From the NCBI GenBank assembly GCA_030248225.1, contig JASANE010011711.1:36552-100551 (forward strand): a DNA stretch of 64,000 bases, given 5' to 3'. The position numbers and the translations under genes were made by a program. The notes under the pieces were generated by a model. It was not told where the DNA came from. It worked only from the letters and a program-made list of their open reading frames with translations, and searched no databases. Shown in pieces: positions 31,931 through 45,429 of the stretch. Each line of letters starts with the position of its first letter. Within the stretch, counting starts at the first letter, position 1. This DNA is from Trileptium ribeirensis. Taxonomy: Eukaryota > Nematoda > Enoplea > Enoplida > Thoracostomopsidae.

Positions 31931-32048
31931 TGGAGTGTGACCTCTGTATGAATTTATTACGTAACCGTGCAGTATAGTATTAATTTTGAAATAAACAATT
32001 GTATTTCATTTATATTGTGTTTATAAGGTCACACTCCATCACCCGAAG
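31931..32048. repeat. 118-bp inverted-repeat element (unit A)
   Basis: Perfect 13-bp terminal inverted repeats TGGAGTGTGACCT (31931-31943) and AGGTCACACTCCA (32036-32048) enclose AT-rich DNA. No clear target-site duplication. Confidence 0.7.
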
Positions 32049-32177
32049 GTGCACGGGTTGATTTTGACACCGAAAACGGAGGACAGGTATCATGTTTAGG
32101 GGTGTTTGGTCGATCCTCGTGAATTAAACTGCTGGGATATTGTGTGCATAAAACATTTGCATATTGCATTATACTTG

Positions 32178-35100
32178 ACCAGTGGACAGTTGGACTTACT
32201 CAAAGTAGAGGGGATTCCTAACACATTTTGAATATCGGTCATACATTAATAATATTTTGCTTGTGTTATCCGGTTATTTCCTTAGAGCGTAAATAGAAAT
32301 GACAGAAGGCTCTGCTCGCCAGTGCTTGTGATATTCTCGCCCACAAGCCATGACGGGCAGCGCCTGCTCGTCCGAGCGGACAAACCAGAAACGAAAAACG
32401 CCCTATCGTCTCGGTAACAACTAAAACTGTACTCGGTGTTTCAAAATACAACGTTTATTTACAAGATCAAAGTTTAGTGTCGGGACGAGTGTCTCCGAAC
32501 GTCTGCCGAGACGACCTAAGTAAATCACCGTAGGGGAGTTTAGCAGAAACTCGCAGAGGTCGCTTCGGTTTACTCAATTACGGGCAATGGGCGATGAGAA
32601 GATCAATCTGGGTTGGAGCGTACAGATATTCGCCACGTTGCGAACTAGGGACGGTTATTCCTGCTTCGACTCAATGATAGCGAACTACTCAGCTATGCAG
32701 CGCACTAAGCAGGGGCCCTAGAGTGCTTCAGAAATATGCTCCTACCGTACTAACTCAAACATACGGCGATCACCAGTAAACTAAGCCATTGGGAAAAGTG
32801 AAAGTGAAAACGGGGTTTGGCCCTACGATCTCTGCTCTAATAACAGTACCAATACGGAGATCCGGTGAATATTCGATGTGGACTCGATTGTCATGCCGAC
32901 CGAACAATTTCCGCTATCGTTTCTGATCAATTTGTCTATCCAAGGTACGACTGACCCAACGGAAAGCATTAGAAGAGGAAAAGGGGGGGGGGCGTAAAAT
33001 TCAGTACATTCGGGTAGGGGAACGCGGTCGTGACGTTGAATGACACGACACGCCCTCCTAGGTAAGTTTCGAGGCCGCCCCCCCAGCGGCGAGCCGGGTT
33101 GATTGGATTTAGTTTGATTTGTCCGCTGTAATTTTGGTGGGAACAAGTTTTACGGGCTCAACGCACCGAGCCGAGGAGTGTCTCGGCCTCATTTACTACC
33201 TTTGGGGGCCGTTTTGGATAGTCGGGACAGGGGCGATCGGCCCCGGACGCCTTTGCGTCTTTTGTTTTCTCTTCGGTTGTTTGTCTTTTGCCTCTCTCTA
33301 ACGACGATTTTGTCGTTCTAATACACTGCTGTATGCAGTGTCTCAACTGCTGTGTTGTGCAGTTGAGTTATCATTGACTTCGTTGTCAATGATGTCGTGC
33401 TCCTATAGATGAGTGGTTAAGACTAATGAAACTGCAGCGGACTTAAATTCTCCGTGCAGGATCAATTCACAGTACGGGAAAATGCAACTGGCTGATACTG
33501 AATCTATGGAAAAAGAGAAAGTGGGCATACATAGTACATAGCCTAACGGGCACTCATGATAAATAGTGAAACCTGGCTAAACTCAGCGATCGGCTCGCTC
33601 CAAAAAGAAAAAGGGGTTTTGCACTCGCCCGGTTTGGGGCCAAAACGGCCTGGGCGAGGAGGTAAGTTTTCTTTATTTTTGGAAAGTTTTAAAATTTTGT
33701 TTGAAGGCGGGGACACAATGTGTTTCTCCCGCAAAGGTGATATTTAGTGATGGCGCAGGGGCAAGCTTTAATTCTGTTTCCTTTAGACAATGGTCTCTAG
33801 AGAAGACCATTGCGTATTGCAATAGCGAACGTTGGTAAATTTGGTTGTTTTAATCACGTTCCTATTTGGGTCCGAAAACTGGAGCATTACCACAAAACGA
33901 TGCACCATCGTCACCGTTCGAGGTCGGCTAAATTTTGTTCGGCTGGGGGCGTGATCCTCCAGCTCATTTTGATCACAAGGGGGCAAGAGGCCACCTAAAG
34001 ATACTCCGGTCAGTCGTCCTAATGAGATTGGCGTACAGATGAAATGCCTACCGAATGTGTCGTCTGCGTGTACTAAAATCAGATCCAAACAACTGAGCAA
34101 AGACGATTCCGAGACAGCATTCCGTAAAAGCAGCAAACACCTTAGGCTCAAGTTAACGTCCCTAGAATTTGTTTGGTCTTTTAAATTCCCAAATTTTCTT
34201 AACTCGATGAGATAGAAGAAATTTTGAGGGCTTCCTAAAGCCCGACGGAGGCTAGTCCTCCGTTCCTAAGCTGCGTTTCTGTCCAAGCCCAAACACGGCA
34301 TGGGCATTGAACGTTCAACTAAGCTGCAAATTTTGAAACCATAATAGCAAAACCATTGAACAATTCCCAAATTTCTGTGGCATGTACGTTCACGAAATTT
34401 TACCGTGGTCGGCTCAGGAAAATTCGTTGATCCTAACTCGAAAGAAGCAATTCATGTAAAGTCTGGACGAAAAGTGTCCATTTTGTTGTGTCTTACCTAA
34501 GACCACGGGGAATCAGACTGACTTCGACTTGGCTGGTCAACTTTTCTGTTCCATGCTCGGTACCTACGTACCCTAAGTCGCCGCGCGCTTCTACCTCGGA
34601 ATTCGATCCTAGATATTTATTCTTGTTGGGTCTGTGTGTAGCATTTCGGCGGGACACTGCGGGTTAAGATCCAAAGTTATTGAGTCTGTTTACACGAAGG
34701 GGACACGCTACATTCACGGGGTACCTATACGAACGGTCTGTTACTGTCCACACAGCAGAGAAACTAAACCCCTGCATACGCCGATCCTTTCTCATACTTA
34801 CAGCTGTCGATCCTTGGGGCAGCACCAGCTGAACCCCCTTCGCGAGTTGTATACCTGCGCGGAAATCTTTCACGACCGATCCGATAACGAAGCGAAAAGC
34901 GAAGAAAAGGAAAGCCACCGAGCAAGTGAAAACAACGAACAATTAACACATAAAAGTCCTTCGTCGGAGCTGGTCAGCAGAGTCGACCGAACTCCGCGCT
35001 GCCGAAGTCAAACTGATTCCAAGATTCGACGCGTTGGTCGTAACCTGGAAATTTCTGCCTGTATGTTACGATGGCGATTTTTTCGCCGTCCAATCGTTGG

Positions 35101-37515
35101 CAATTTCTTGACGCCCACTTTTTTGGGTTTTCTGTCCAGTGTCCAATTGGGGACACTTCCAGAAATTCGAATCTTGACGGCTACCGTAAACCGTCGATGT
35201 CCTTAAAGAGAGTCGGCTTCAATTAAATTTGCCGACATCAAGTTTGAATCTTCCGAGTACTTGGAAGTTGACCATCTGTGATTTTTGTCCAAATTTTCCC
35301 AAGAAAAGTAAATTTTGAAGTCCCAATTTCCCGTCCTTATCGCCGGATGTCCAGCGAAATCAGATCCTAAACTAACAAGATTTGAACTGTTTCCGGTCCC
35401 AGCTTAACTTAAACTATAGCAAATACTTTCGGGTCACGCAATTTCCTTCTTCCATCCCAATTAGCGTGACAATCTGCTCATGTTTTAGACTATATGCTCT
35501 TCCCAGCCCATCCCGAGTCGGCAAAAATCAACTCGGCCTTTGTTGTCCTCGACTTGCCGCCATCCTAATTAAGCTAATTTGAGTTTGGAAGGTGACCCTA
35601 ACTCGCGAGGACACCTTAGAAAAGCAAGCTAGTTTCTAATTTTCATGCGAGTATGTATGTTTTAAAGTCGCGCCGGGGGGGGACCGACGGCGGGAACATG
35701 CCCGTCTTAAGGTCAGAGACAGGGAAAACCTTAACGTACTCCTAACTGCTCAGGGATCCGGCTCCAGGGCCCCTAGGGTCCGCGAGAGGGCCCTAAATTC
35801 GCCCCCGTTCGTCCTATCCGTTCGTATTTTGTCCGTCCGTAAAACTCTGAAATTTAACGAATTTTAGTATGTGGTGTCCTCGTTCGTCCGTTTTTTCTGT
35901 GTCCTTATGTATACATACATATATATATATCTACAAATACTCACGGACGGAAGACACACGAACACATACACAAACACACACAGTACACCTTAGACATGTC
36001 GGCGTCCTGAGCGACAGAAAGGTCGCTCAGGATAAACACATACGCACAGCGCATCAAAAACAACAACAACAAAGAAGAAAACCGACCAGAAACGTCGGTT
36101 AGAGAGAGAACAAGGACAAAAGCGAGAGGACAGCGAGGACACGAGCCGGGCGTGGGAAGGGAAGCGGGACAAGGGTAATCCGGGAGGATTTTCAAGAGAC
36201 TGGGGGCAGATTCGGTCCCAGGACGAAAAACGGGGTCGATTGATACCAAACACACGGGGGGTAGACATAGAGGCGGGTCGGGACCCATCTATGGGTTCCG
36301 ATGTATATTAGCATGGGGAGCTTTAGCGGGCTCTCCTGCGTTAACGGATGGGCGGAGCGACGCCCGCCGGGTATCGTTGGACTCACCATCCAACGGCGAT
36401 TCGAACGAGGGGTGATATCGCTACTGGGCGGCAGGCGTAAGAACGGTACTAAAATTACGGCGATTAGATAGAGTGATGGCTACGGTAGGGGCGCTTTTGT
36501 TGGTTGTCCAGGGTTAATGGGGCGGCGGACCGAGACCCGCCGGGTATTTTTGGAGATGTCTCATCGAGACGAATCCAATGAGGGGCGGTTCGCCCATTTT
36601 AGAGCTGAACGAAAAATCTCGACTTATCGGTGCCCATCAGCGGTTGACAACAGCTTTCTAGGCATCTTGGCGGGGCTACCGCGAGTCGGCAAGGGCTCAG
36701 ACGGAGGTCCGGTACATATCGTCGGGTTCAACTAGTTATGATGAACAAAACGAGGGGTCGCATGCACCGGTTCGAACGTGGGATAGGGCAACGAGGACGT
36801 CGAAAAGTGGGGTTTGTATTAATTGCATACTACAATGGGCTGCAGAAACGAAGCGGTTTTACCTAAAAGGGTTGTACACACACGCAAATAGATACATTTG
36901 CATACTTTATATATGGTATGTCCTAAATATATGGAAGGTAACAATCCGGGTTCGGCGTTGACAATCCCACCTAGCGTAAGTAGCGATTGTCTCTACATGT
37001 TACAAGCGAAGCTCTGGCGTTGTTCGGAGCGGTTTTGGAAGTCCACTCACACTTCCCCAAAGTGTTCTACCAGTCTGCTCCGGTTATTTTCCGGATCAGG
37101 ATACCATAGACGGTGGCGGGGCTTCGAATTAACCCGTCATCCGTCGTCCCTTACAATCGCGATGGCTATCAAAGTAAGATTTCCGCTTGTTGCGACTTGT
37201 TGTTTTCTGTGACCATTTCTTAGTATATCGCTAAAACCAAGTAAATTTAATATTTTTAATTTCATTCTTAACCAACGTATTTTCTTGAACGTGCAGCCAG
37301 GGGCCTCCTATTCCCGGACGGTCATAACCGTCAACTCTATAACACATAGCGTCTGCTAGTTGGGTTTTCGACTAATTTCCAGTTTCCGTCGGTGTGGGGG
37401 TTTCCTTTTCAGTCCTATTGGTCGGTTGCGGCGGCTCATTTCCTTGAAATTTGGTCAGATTGTAACACTCGTCCCTAGCAAATTCTTCAGTTACAACAAA
37501 AGTGCACGGCATGTT
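32178..37515. other. GC-rich, hairpin-dense noncoding block (unit B)
   Basis: Copy of 20067-25410 with scattered substitutions and small indels. All the stems noted in unit A are preserved. Confidence 0.5.
33300..33393. other. Four consecutive perfect hairpins (unit B)
   Basis: Identical to the four-stem series of unit A; no substitution falls in any stem. Confidence 0.85.
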
Positions 37516-37529
37516 ATACGAGACAGTTC

Positions 37530-37985
37530 ACTGAGATAACGCGACATCTGTATACAAAACAATCCCTTACTATAAAGCGACATCGTTATGCAAAATGGTT
37601 CATGGATACAAGTGACATTTTTACACCAAATGGTTCAATAGCACAAGTGACATTTTCATACAAAATGGTTCATTTATATAAGTGACATGTTTATACAAAA
37701 CGGATCATTAGTATAAGTGACTTTTTATACAAAACGGATCATTAATATAAATGACATTTTTATACAAAACGGATCATTAATATAAATGACATTTTTATAC
37801 AAAACGGTTCATTATTATAAATGACATTTTTATACAAAACGATTTATTATTACGAGTCACATTTTTATACAAAACGGTTCATTATTATAAGTTGCATTTT
37901 TATACAAAACGATTTATTATTACGAGTCACATTTTTATACAAAACGGTTAGCTGATACAAGCGAAATTTTTTTTATACAAACATC
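37530..37985. repeat. 35-bp satellite array (unit B)
   Basis: Copy of 25420-25880 with a few substitutions that make some units more alike than in A. Confidence 0.92.
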
Positions 37986-38883
37986 CATGTGCCAACGCTT
38001 CCCGATACAATTGTGAGTGCGAAAGTCCTGAAATGCTCGTGAAAGGGCCGAAGCGGCCCTGTTACATAAACTATCTAGTGCCCACAACATAGAAGAAATT
38101 TTGAAGTTTCTGCGCTAAATCCCGAATGTTAGTGGCGTACATATATCAAAGAATAAACAAAATTATTGATCGGGTTATATGCTTGACCGTGATGATTCAT
38201 GTATTATGTGATGATGTATTTATACGAATAAATATGATTAAACACATAAACTCGGAAATTTAATCACACTCATCAGAAACAGTCGTAGTAGAAATTGTCA
38301 ACGTGTACCTAAAAGATCATATTGCACGTATCATCATTTGAACCATTTGTTCTGGCAGTTCCCCATTATAACTAGTATCTCACAAGCGAGAGAGAAACGG
38401 GTGAGCGCTGTGTCATTTTTAGGTTATCGTTTAGGTTATCACCTGTACGAGGTAGTGTTTGATGCAAATACCACCTTAAACCTTTTCGACCCTGAACCTA
38501 TTGAAAATACTAAAACCTCGCTGACTCTAAACACATCGAAAACAACTGACAACGAACGCATCAAGCATTTTTGCTGGTCTCTAGATAACTAAATCATCGC
38601 ATTCAGCTTACCAGAAAACATAGGCGAAAAACTTGGATCGCCTGTATGCAATATGTAACCAAACAAATGACGACACACAATATTCTAGAAATCGGGCTCA
38701 TTCACTATAAACCCATTGAAAACCCATCAAAATGCAAAAAATATACACGCTGGACACTAACCAAATCGTGACCCGAAAACGATTTTACTGACCCGCGCTC
38801 CGTGACCGTCGATTTATTTCCATCTCTAAGTAGAATACTTCATGGCAAAAATAAAGCTGTAACATACAAAAACCCCGTATTTG

Positions 38884-39256
38884 ACTGGAGGGGGGTCAAT
38901 ATCAAACTGAAAAGGAGCCAATATGAAACTGAAGGGGGGCACCAATATCAAACTGGAGGAGGCACCAATATCAAACTGGAGAGGGGCACCAGTATCAAAC
39001 TGGAGGGGGCATGCATCTATATCAAACGGTGGGGACGCCAATGTCAAACTGGAGGGGCACCAATATTAAACTGGAGGGGCACCAATATCAATCTGGAGGG
39101 AGGAGGCACCAATATCAAACTGGAGGGGCACTAACATCAAACTGGAAGAGGCGCCAATATCAAACTGGAGGAGGTACCAATATCAAACTGGAGGGGGCAC
39201 CAATATCAAACTCTAGGGGGGCAATGTGAAACTGGAGGGGCACCATTATCAACCTC
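38884..39256 (+). repeat. About 23-bp minisatellite, plus orientation (unit B)
   Basis: Copy of the unit A array, differing by a 2-bp indel in a G run and single substitutions. Confidence 0.93.
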
Positions 39257-39575
39257 CGCGATCTTTATATTGTTGCTACAATACCAACTAGCTGCTTTTG
39301 ATGCAGCAATAACTCGACCGTTTACAACATTGCTGTGCAACACAAGCCAATATTATTGTAGCGGCAATATTTATGCTTCTGCTATTGACGGTGCAATAAA
39401 AACCAATGTTATGTAGCAGCAATATTTTCGCTTGTGCTATTCATTCCGCTATTTTTGCAATAACATGATGTCATGACAATATTATTTTCTTACAATATGG
39501 TCACTGCAATAGCTTATGGTGTGCAATTCGTGCACGCGCTTCTTTGTGAATTATGCATTACCTCAAATCTAGAAC
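39257..39575 (+). repeat. Minisatellite-flanking interspersed repeat (unit B)
   Basis: Copy of 27161-27480 in unit A. Confidence 0.75.
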
Positions 39576-39794
39576 ATCGTGACCTAAGTTTCCGCTTTAG
39601 CCTCTTAGCAGTCTTGTTGTCTAAGTGCTCCCAACTTTGGGGGTATTGATTTCTTATCAAATAATTGAATACATCATCATACTCATTATCCATCGCGTAT
39701 AACTATGTTTTGGTGAAGTCCACAGCTGAAAGGAAGGCATACATATGTATATGTGTAACCTACACATTAATTAGAGTAGAAAATGAATACCGGT

Positions 39795-39931
39795 GTCACG
39801 GTATGAATTTCCGGGAGGCAAATTTGACTGACCGAATTTTCCTCTCGGAGGGAAGAATCATACCGGTACAAATTTTCCGGGGGGAAAATCTTACCGGTAC
39901 AATTTTTCTGGGGGGAAAATCGTACCGTGAC
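39795..39931. repeat. 137-bp inverted-repeat element with ACCGGTA motifs (unit B)
   Basis: Identical in structure to 27701-27837, with both GTCACGGTA/TACCGTGAC ends present. Confidence 0.82.
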
Positions 39932-40338
39932 CCCGTCAATATATTGGCTAAATTGGACAAAATATTCTGATAGTCGTTGTCTAGAGGTTATGCCTATATA
40001 TGTATCACGGCACCGATGTTTCACTTGCCCGCCTCAAAATTACTTTTGCTATTTACTAAAAATACTATTCTTCCATCACACACATCGAACTACTTACAAC
40101 CAATAGATCTTACAGTCTTTCCTACATTCAAGTCTCACCCAGTTTAACGCTCCAAGCTCTTTGTGGATCAGAACCCGGAAAAAATTATTGACCGTAGCGC
40201 ATTTTGTGCAATACTTACACAGCCTACCGGCAAGCTACCGTCGCTGTACGTGCAGCAAAAGGTTTTAAGACCTCTTGGTTCTACCCTTTTATTTTGATAT
40301 TATTCCAAAAAAGGCTTTTCAAATATTGAAGAATATTC

Positions 40339-40855
40339 TTGGAAATGGGGTCAGCTGGTGGATACTGTTTTAGTAATGTTTCTGATACAGACGAAGATGC
40401 AGTGGATGCCAATGATGTGCCATGCTGCTCATCGTCTTTGTTTGACCATGCCAACGTACCAGCTCGGCAAGTATGCCAGACTAACACTGAATCTTGGATG
40501 ATCGAAGCATCATCTATATGTTGCGATAGCGAAGCTGAGCTATTTGCATGCCATTGTATTCCTTTATATGGAACATGGTCTAATGACTAAGATTACTAAT
40601 GACTACATTAAAGGAGCTGTAAATAGGGCAGTTGGTTTTGATCAAGATGCAGAGCGCCAGAGTGATACTGAACTTACTGATTTACAATCCATGCGAACAC
40701 CTAATTCGGACTGCGATTCCCCTTCCAGCAACAATGATTTCCCTTCAGCACACTTTTGCATCGCCAGATACGAACAAATTGGATGCAAACAAAGCTTTAC
40801 TTCATATGCACACCGTCGATCCGCATTTCAACTGAAAGTCCGGAAAAAATGGTAA
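40339..40855 (+). other. Two overlapping unknown ORFs (unit B)
   Basis: Copy of the ORF pair at 28250-28761. Amino-acid changes between the copies are few (e.g. Leu to Phe, Asn to Asp, Pro to Gln); a TGA closes the upstream extension seen in unit A. Function unknown. Confidence 0.35.
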
Positions 40856-41986
40856 AGGAACGATTACCAGTTCTCAAATCAAGTCTCGCAAAATTTTTCC
40901 CACACAATCTCCAAAAAAACAGTCTCCCGATAAACAATGCATTTGTCAAGGCAGTAAGGCAGATACGCTAAAGATCGCACCGAAATAGATCGGGTTCAAT
41001 GCCTGAAATGTCTTATTTGACAATATGAATATTGCCACGGCGTAATAGATGAAACACGTCTTTCTGTGCTCGTGTCAAAGCACAATAATTTAAACTTGCA
41101 TTTAGATTTGAATTCTAATATCGTAAACTCATTTTGACAATTTTCTATAGCTTTCTAATACGTTTGAAGTTTTGTTTATTTTATAAAATTGCCGGTTATT
41201 AACAAAGTGACCGACGGCAATATCCGGGAAATTGCCGGCATTAGCCTGAAATATGCCGAAAATACCCCAGTCAAAAATTTTGTCACATTCTTTCGGAATT
41301 TAAATGTATTAAACGTTAAATCACATATAGAGTACGAAAAAATGTAGCACAGTTTTAAATTCCCCAGCAATAGCTGAGCTTAATTCGGGCTAAGTAACTT
41401 TTGTGGTTCTAGAGATATTAAGCCTTTATTTTAACACTTTATGTTTTGCAAACATAAATAACTAAATTACCCGAGTTAGTATATGGTAGTGAGATGGGAA
41501 AACGTTTCGGCCGTACAAAGCGCCTCATCAGACGGCTATAGGCAGCCGTGACGTTTTTCATTTTTATTTATAAATATATACAACAAAACGCAATATGCAT
41601 GAATATGAATTATTTTTCATTAATTACACCAGTTTGGCACCATATTGAAGTACCAATTGATACTTTCGCTGACGTACATGGGATGGTCGTAGGCGTATGC
41701 TGTTATCACATGTAACAACATAAAGTGTGTAGCCAGCTTCCCCAGTCCATCCTCGATAACCTTGTCGAATATCTTGAAATGCTCCACTTTGTTATCTTGT
41801 CGCACCGAGTGGTCATTGCCACTGAATACTACTGCGTAAATATTAGCTTTCTATTCATCGATGAGAAGAGAATTTCGGAGAATTACTTGTTTAGTGTGAC
41901 CATGAGTAAGTTGTTTCCTATAATGTAGAAACAATCGACAGTATACAAGATTGACTGAAATCATTTAAACATTTTAACCCTGCTAA

Positions 41987-42495
41987 TGCGGCGTTCACGT
42001 TATAACGTCCCCAACGTTTGGAACCTATGTACACCATACAGTGTCACGCACACTGTTGACAACAGGGTGTCTTAGACACCCCCATGTTTTTAATAAATTT
42101 TTTCAAAGGTAGCTAGTTACGCATATTACCACTTCTCGACAGTGTCAGGCACACCGTGTCTTCTGGCTATTTTATTGACAATGTCCGGAATTATTTGAGT
42201 AATGTTCATATGGGCAAAATACTAATATCGAGCATTTAGAAAAAACTACACATCACAGTTGACTAATAAACCACATTAGCTACAGACAGTGTTCGATATA
42301 GTTAATTCGCGCCAAATTGGTAGCTAATGGTGTGTGCGACATTGTCAAGAAAAAATGTAGTAGCTAGGGGTATGTCGTACACCGTCGACAATTGATTTAC
42401 AGTATGAGTGTCACCCTGGCTATTTATACGGTAGGATCGCGACTACGGGGGTAAAAAGTTCCAAACAGCGGGGACATTACAACGTGAACGCCGCA
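41987..42495. mobile_element. About 510-bp MITE (unit B)
   Basis: Copy of the element at 29892-30399, with the same TIRs and flanking TAA. Confidence 0.8.
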
Positions 42496-43349
42496 TAAGG
42501 GAATCAGACGGCTTAATCGCTTTCGTTATTTTTTGTTGAACAAATTCACAATATCACGATTATACAGCACAAATAAATTAGCTTACAATAAAGAAAATTT
42601 AAACAATGCATAGTCAATGAATGTCCTTTGTTCCATTTCATCATGATGAGTTCCACCGCCACCTGCATCGCCTCAGTTGAAGCTTGAACTTTCCTTCAAC
42701 ATCCGATTTGCCGTCGATGTATTCACCATTTTGTTCACACTGACGAGCGCTCGTACCGATATGTTGCCGTGTTTATAATGTATTGATAAGTTGATAAACA
42801 AATGTTCAAACACACTGAATATAAACTATTTATTCGCTGCATTCGAAGTTTCGTGGTGGTTTTAGACGAACATTAAAGTGTAGATTTGACATCGATTTGT
42901 TCATTTTATATCGTACCCAAATACCGGGTTCCACGCTTCTCTCGGTCCGTTTGTCCAATAGTCAAAAAACAATATCCGATTGTACCATGCATCTGACGTG
43001 TAATAACAAAAGCGATTCACATATATTACAAACAGCGCACTACACCATGCATTCATTAACACTAATTGCGGATTCACAGAATAATGCGCCCATCTACTCG
43101 AAAATTTTTGTGTGTTACATACGACATGTATGCAACCCGTGTTGCACACGACATTTATGTAACACTGGTACAAAGAATTCGAAATGAACCTAATACTGCC
43201 AATATATTTCGATAGCTTATAGAGATATGTACATATACAGATAAAGCTTATAGAGTTATGACCCTAATACTGCCAATATATATTTTGATAGCTTATAGAC
43301 ATGTGGCATATTACCGGTCCAATGGGCCTTTTTAAAATTCGTTTGCTAG

Positions 43350-43950
43350 TGGTGCCCCATCCAGTTTGATAGTGGTGTCCAATCCAGTTTGATATTGACG
43401 TCCCCCTCCAGTTTGTTATTCGTGTTCCTCCAGTGTTATAGTGGTGTTCCCTGCAGTTTGATATTGGTGTACCCCTACAGCTGGATAGTGATGCCACACT
43501 CCAGTTTGATATTGGTTCCACCAACCCGTTCGATATTGGTGCCCCCATCAAGTTATATTAGTGCCCTCCAGTTTGCTATCTGTGCCCATTCTTTTGATAT
43601 TGGTGTCCCTTCTGTTTGACATTGGTCTTCCATCCAGTTTGATAATTCTAGTTTAATACTGGTGCCCCATGCAGTTTGATATTTGTGCCTTCCTTCAGTT
43701 TGATAATGGCCCCCTGCAGCTGGACATTGGTTCCCCCTACAGTTTTATATTGGTGTCCCCCTCGACTATATTATTGGTGCCCTCTTCCAGTTTTATATTT
43801 GTGCCCCCTGTCTATCGATATTGATTCCAAACCAAACTGGAGGGTGGAATCAATATCCAGCTGGAATGGGACCACTATCAAACAGGAGGTGGCTCCAATA
43901 TCAAACTGGACGGTGGTAACTATATCAAAGTGTAACAGCCCGAACTCTAC
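43350..43950 (-). repeat. About 23-bp minisatellite, inverting internally (unit B)
   Basis: Copy of 31258-31860. Confidence 0.88.
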
Positions 43951-44019
43951 GAAATTGATAAAAACATGGATAATGCAGTGAAAGTCATAGGGAATGAAGG
44001 GAATGGACGGGGACACCGG

Positions 44020-44128
44020 TGGAGTGTGACCTCTGTATGAATTTATTACGTAACAAATGCAGTATAGTATTAATTTTGAAATAAACAATTGTATTTCATT
44101 TATATTGTGTTTATAAGGTCACACTCCA
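44020..44128. repeat. Inverted-repeat element of about 110 bp (unit B)
   Basis: Copy of 31931-32048 with the same 13-bp TIRs and small internal differences. Confidence 0.7.
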
Positions 44129-44267
44129 TCGCCCGAAGGTGCACGGGTTGATTTTGACACCGAAAACGGAGGACAGGTATCATGTTTAGGGGTGTTTGGT
44201 CGATCCTCGTGAATTAAACCGCTGGGATATTGTGTGCATCAAACATTTGCATATTGCATTATACTTG

Positions 44268-45249
44268 TTGTGCGATGCCTATGCCACATATTGTGTATGG
44301 TATACATATCAAGGTGGAGGGGTATCAATTTGTCAGGGGGGAGTTCAAAGTTCCGATAATCAGGCCGATCATGTTCAAATAGCTCAAATTTTCGGTCAAA
44401 GGCAACTGAAATTTCGAATACAAATTTTCTAAGGCATTATTTTGGGGCTGACACAAAAACCTCAATTTTTGGGGTTTCCCACAAATTTTGGGGAATGGGG
44501 GTGACAACCCTCTTAAGAACCTCCCAGGGGTGTCGAATTGTCCCGGCGGGTCTAAAAATTTGGTTCCCCTAAATACTTATGGACCCCCGAACAGGCGCTT
44601 AAGCCTCCAATTTTCTAGGTCCCAAAGGGCACTTAAAATAATCAAAACTTCCCAATTTTTGAAGCCCGGGACACTTATTGGGTCCCATCCTTACTGATTA
44701 GCTGAAAACCGGGGCCGCCCGCCCCCACGGGTCCGCTCAGGATCCCCTAAACTTAAAAGAGTTACCAAAATTCTCGATTTAGGGCGTCTAAATCGGCCTC
44801 TAACAGGCCTCCTATAAGGGATACATCAAATTTTAAATTCTCATCACTAGCCGGCCTGCCAGGGCATGATTCTGGTCCTGCCCCCGGCCGCCTACTGTTT
44901 TTAGATCCCGAGATATCGGCAAAAATGTGCCGATATCCCTATGAGCAAACGGCGCCCTGAGCGCCGTTATATTTTGTTTTTAAAATTCTTTCGCACCGAC
45001 CAGGGCGAGGTTTAGTTGTTTACAGGGCCGACTTGGCACGTTTCGGCCACTGCCCTGTGCAAGTTGTTTTCGGAATTGTAGCGGGGCTGTTTTTCTGCAT
45101 ATGTATGTTGTAGCTGGCCGCCACATATTTCGTTGTCTATTTTAGCAATGTGTTATTTAGTATATATATATATTTGTGTAGGTAAATATAGTATATATAT
45201 ATTATTGTATTGGTCTCGGCTTCGATTTTTCAAATTTTAAAGCTTTCGT
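44268..45249 (+). other. Upstream (U3-like) noncoding DNA of the left arm
   Basis: Unrelated to the duplicated unit. Composition alternates between GC-rich and TA-rich. It holds two perfect hairpins, GATATCGGCA/TGCCGATATC (44912-44921/44928-44937) and ACGGCGC/GCGCCGT (44949-44955/44961-44967), and a nested CAGGGC...GCCCTG structure near 45023-45057. It lies just upstream of the TATA box at 45300, so a U3-like role is possible. The true LTR start is not visible. Confidence 0.4.
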
Positions 45250-45299
45250 GTAAACCGACTTACGAGGGCTGAACAACAAGAAGGGGGTCACATAGACAG

Positions 45300-45339
45300 T
45301 ATAAAAGCAGCTGGTCGGTTAGCACAGTGGGACCAGTCG
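45300..45339 (+). promoter_or_regulatory. Candidate retroelement promoter, TATAAAAG
   Basis: TATAAAAG (45300-45307) followed 29 bases downstream by GGGACCAGTCG (45329-45339). The same pair, with the same 29-base spacing, is found inverted at 63834-63863. Conserved spacing in otherwise diverged sequence supports a core promoter with the start site near the second motif. Confidence 0.65.
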
Positions 45340-45429
45340 AGTCGTTGCTGGCAAAATTCGGTCGGTTTTGGCGGTTCTCGCCAACTTTGATTTTCTTTTG
45401 TGGTTTCGTCGTTTTTTTCGGCTTTTCGT

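Larger units (their letters stand above)
20063..32173. repeat. Tandem duplication unit A (12,111 bp)
   Basis: Unit A is followed head-to-tail by unit B (32174-44263). Sequence is almost identical base for base over the whole length, with scattered substitutions and small indels, for example 12 bp near 26666 absent from B. CTTG is found at the left edge (20063-20066), at the junction (32174-32177) and at the right edge (44264-44267), while sequences outside differ: a 4-bp microhomology junction. The duplication includes no complete recognisable gene. Confidence 0.95.
32174..44263. repeat. Tandem duplication unit B (12,090 bp)
   Basis: Second copy of unit A. Differences from A include longer or shorter homopolymers (the G run at 32982-32992), the 12-bp deletion at about 38768, a stop codon in the frame upstream of 40339 and a short deletion near 42652. 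After 44267 the sequence no longer matches the start of the unit, so there are exactly two copies here. Confidence 0.95.
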
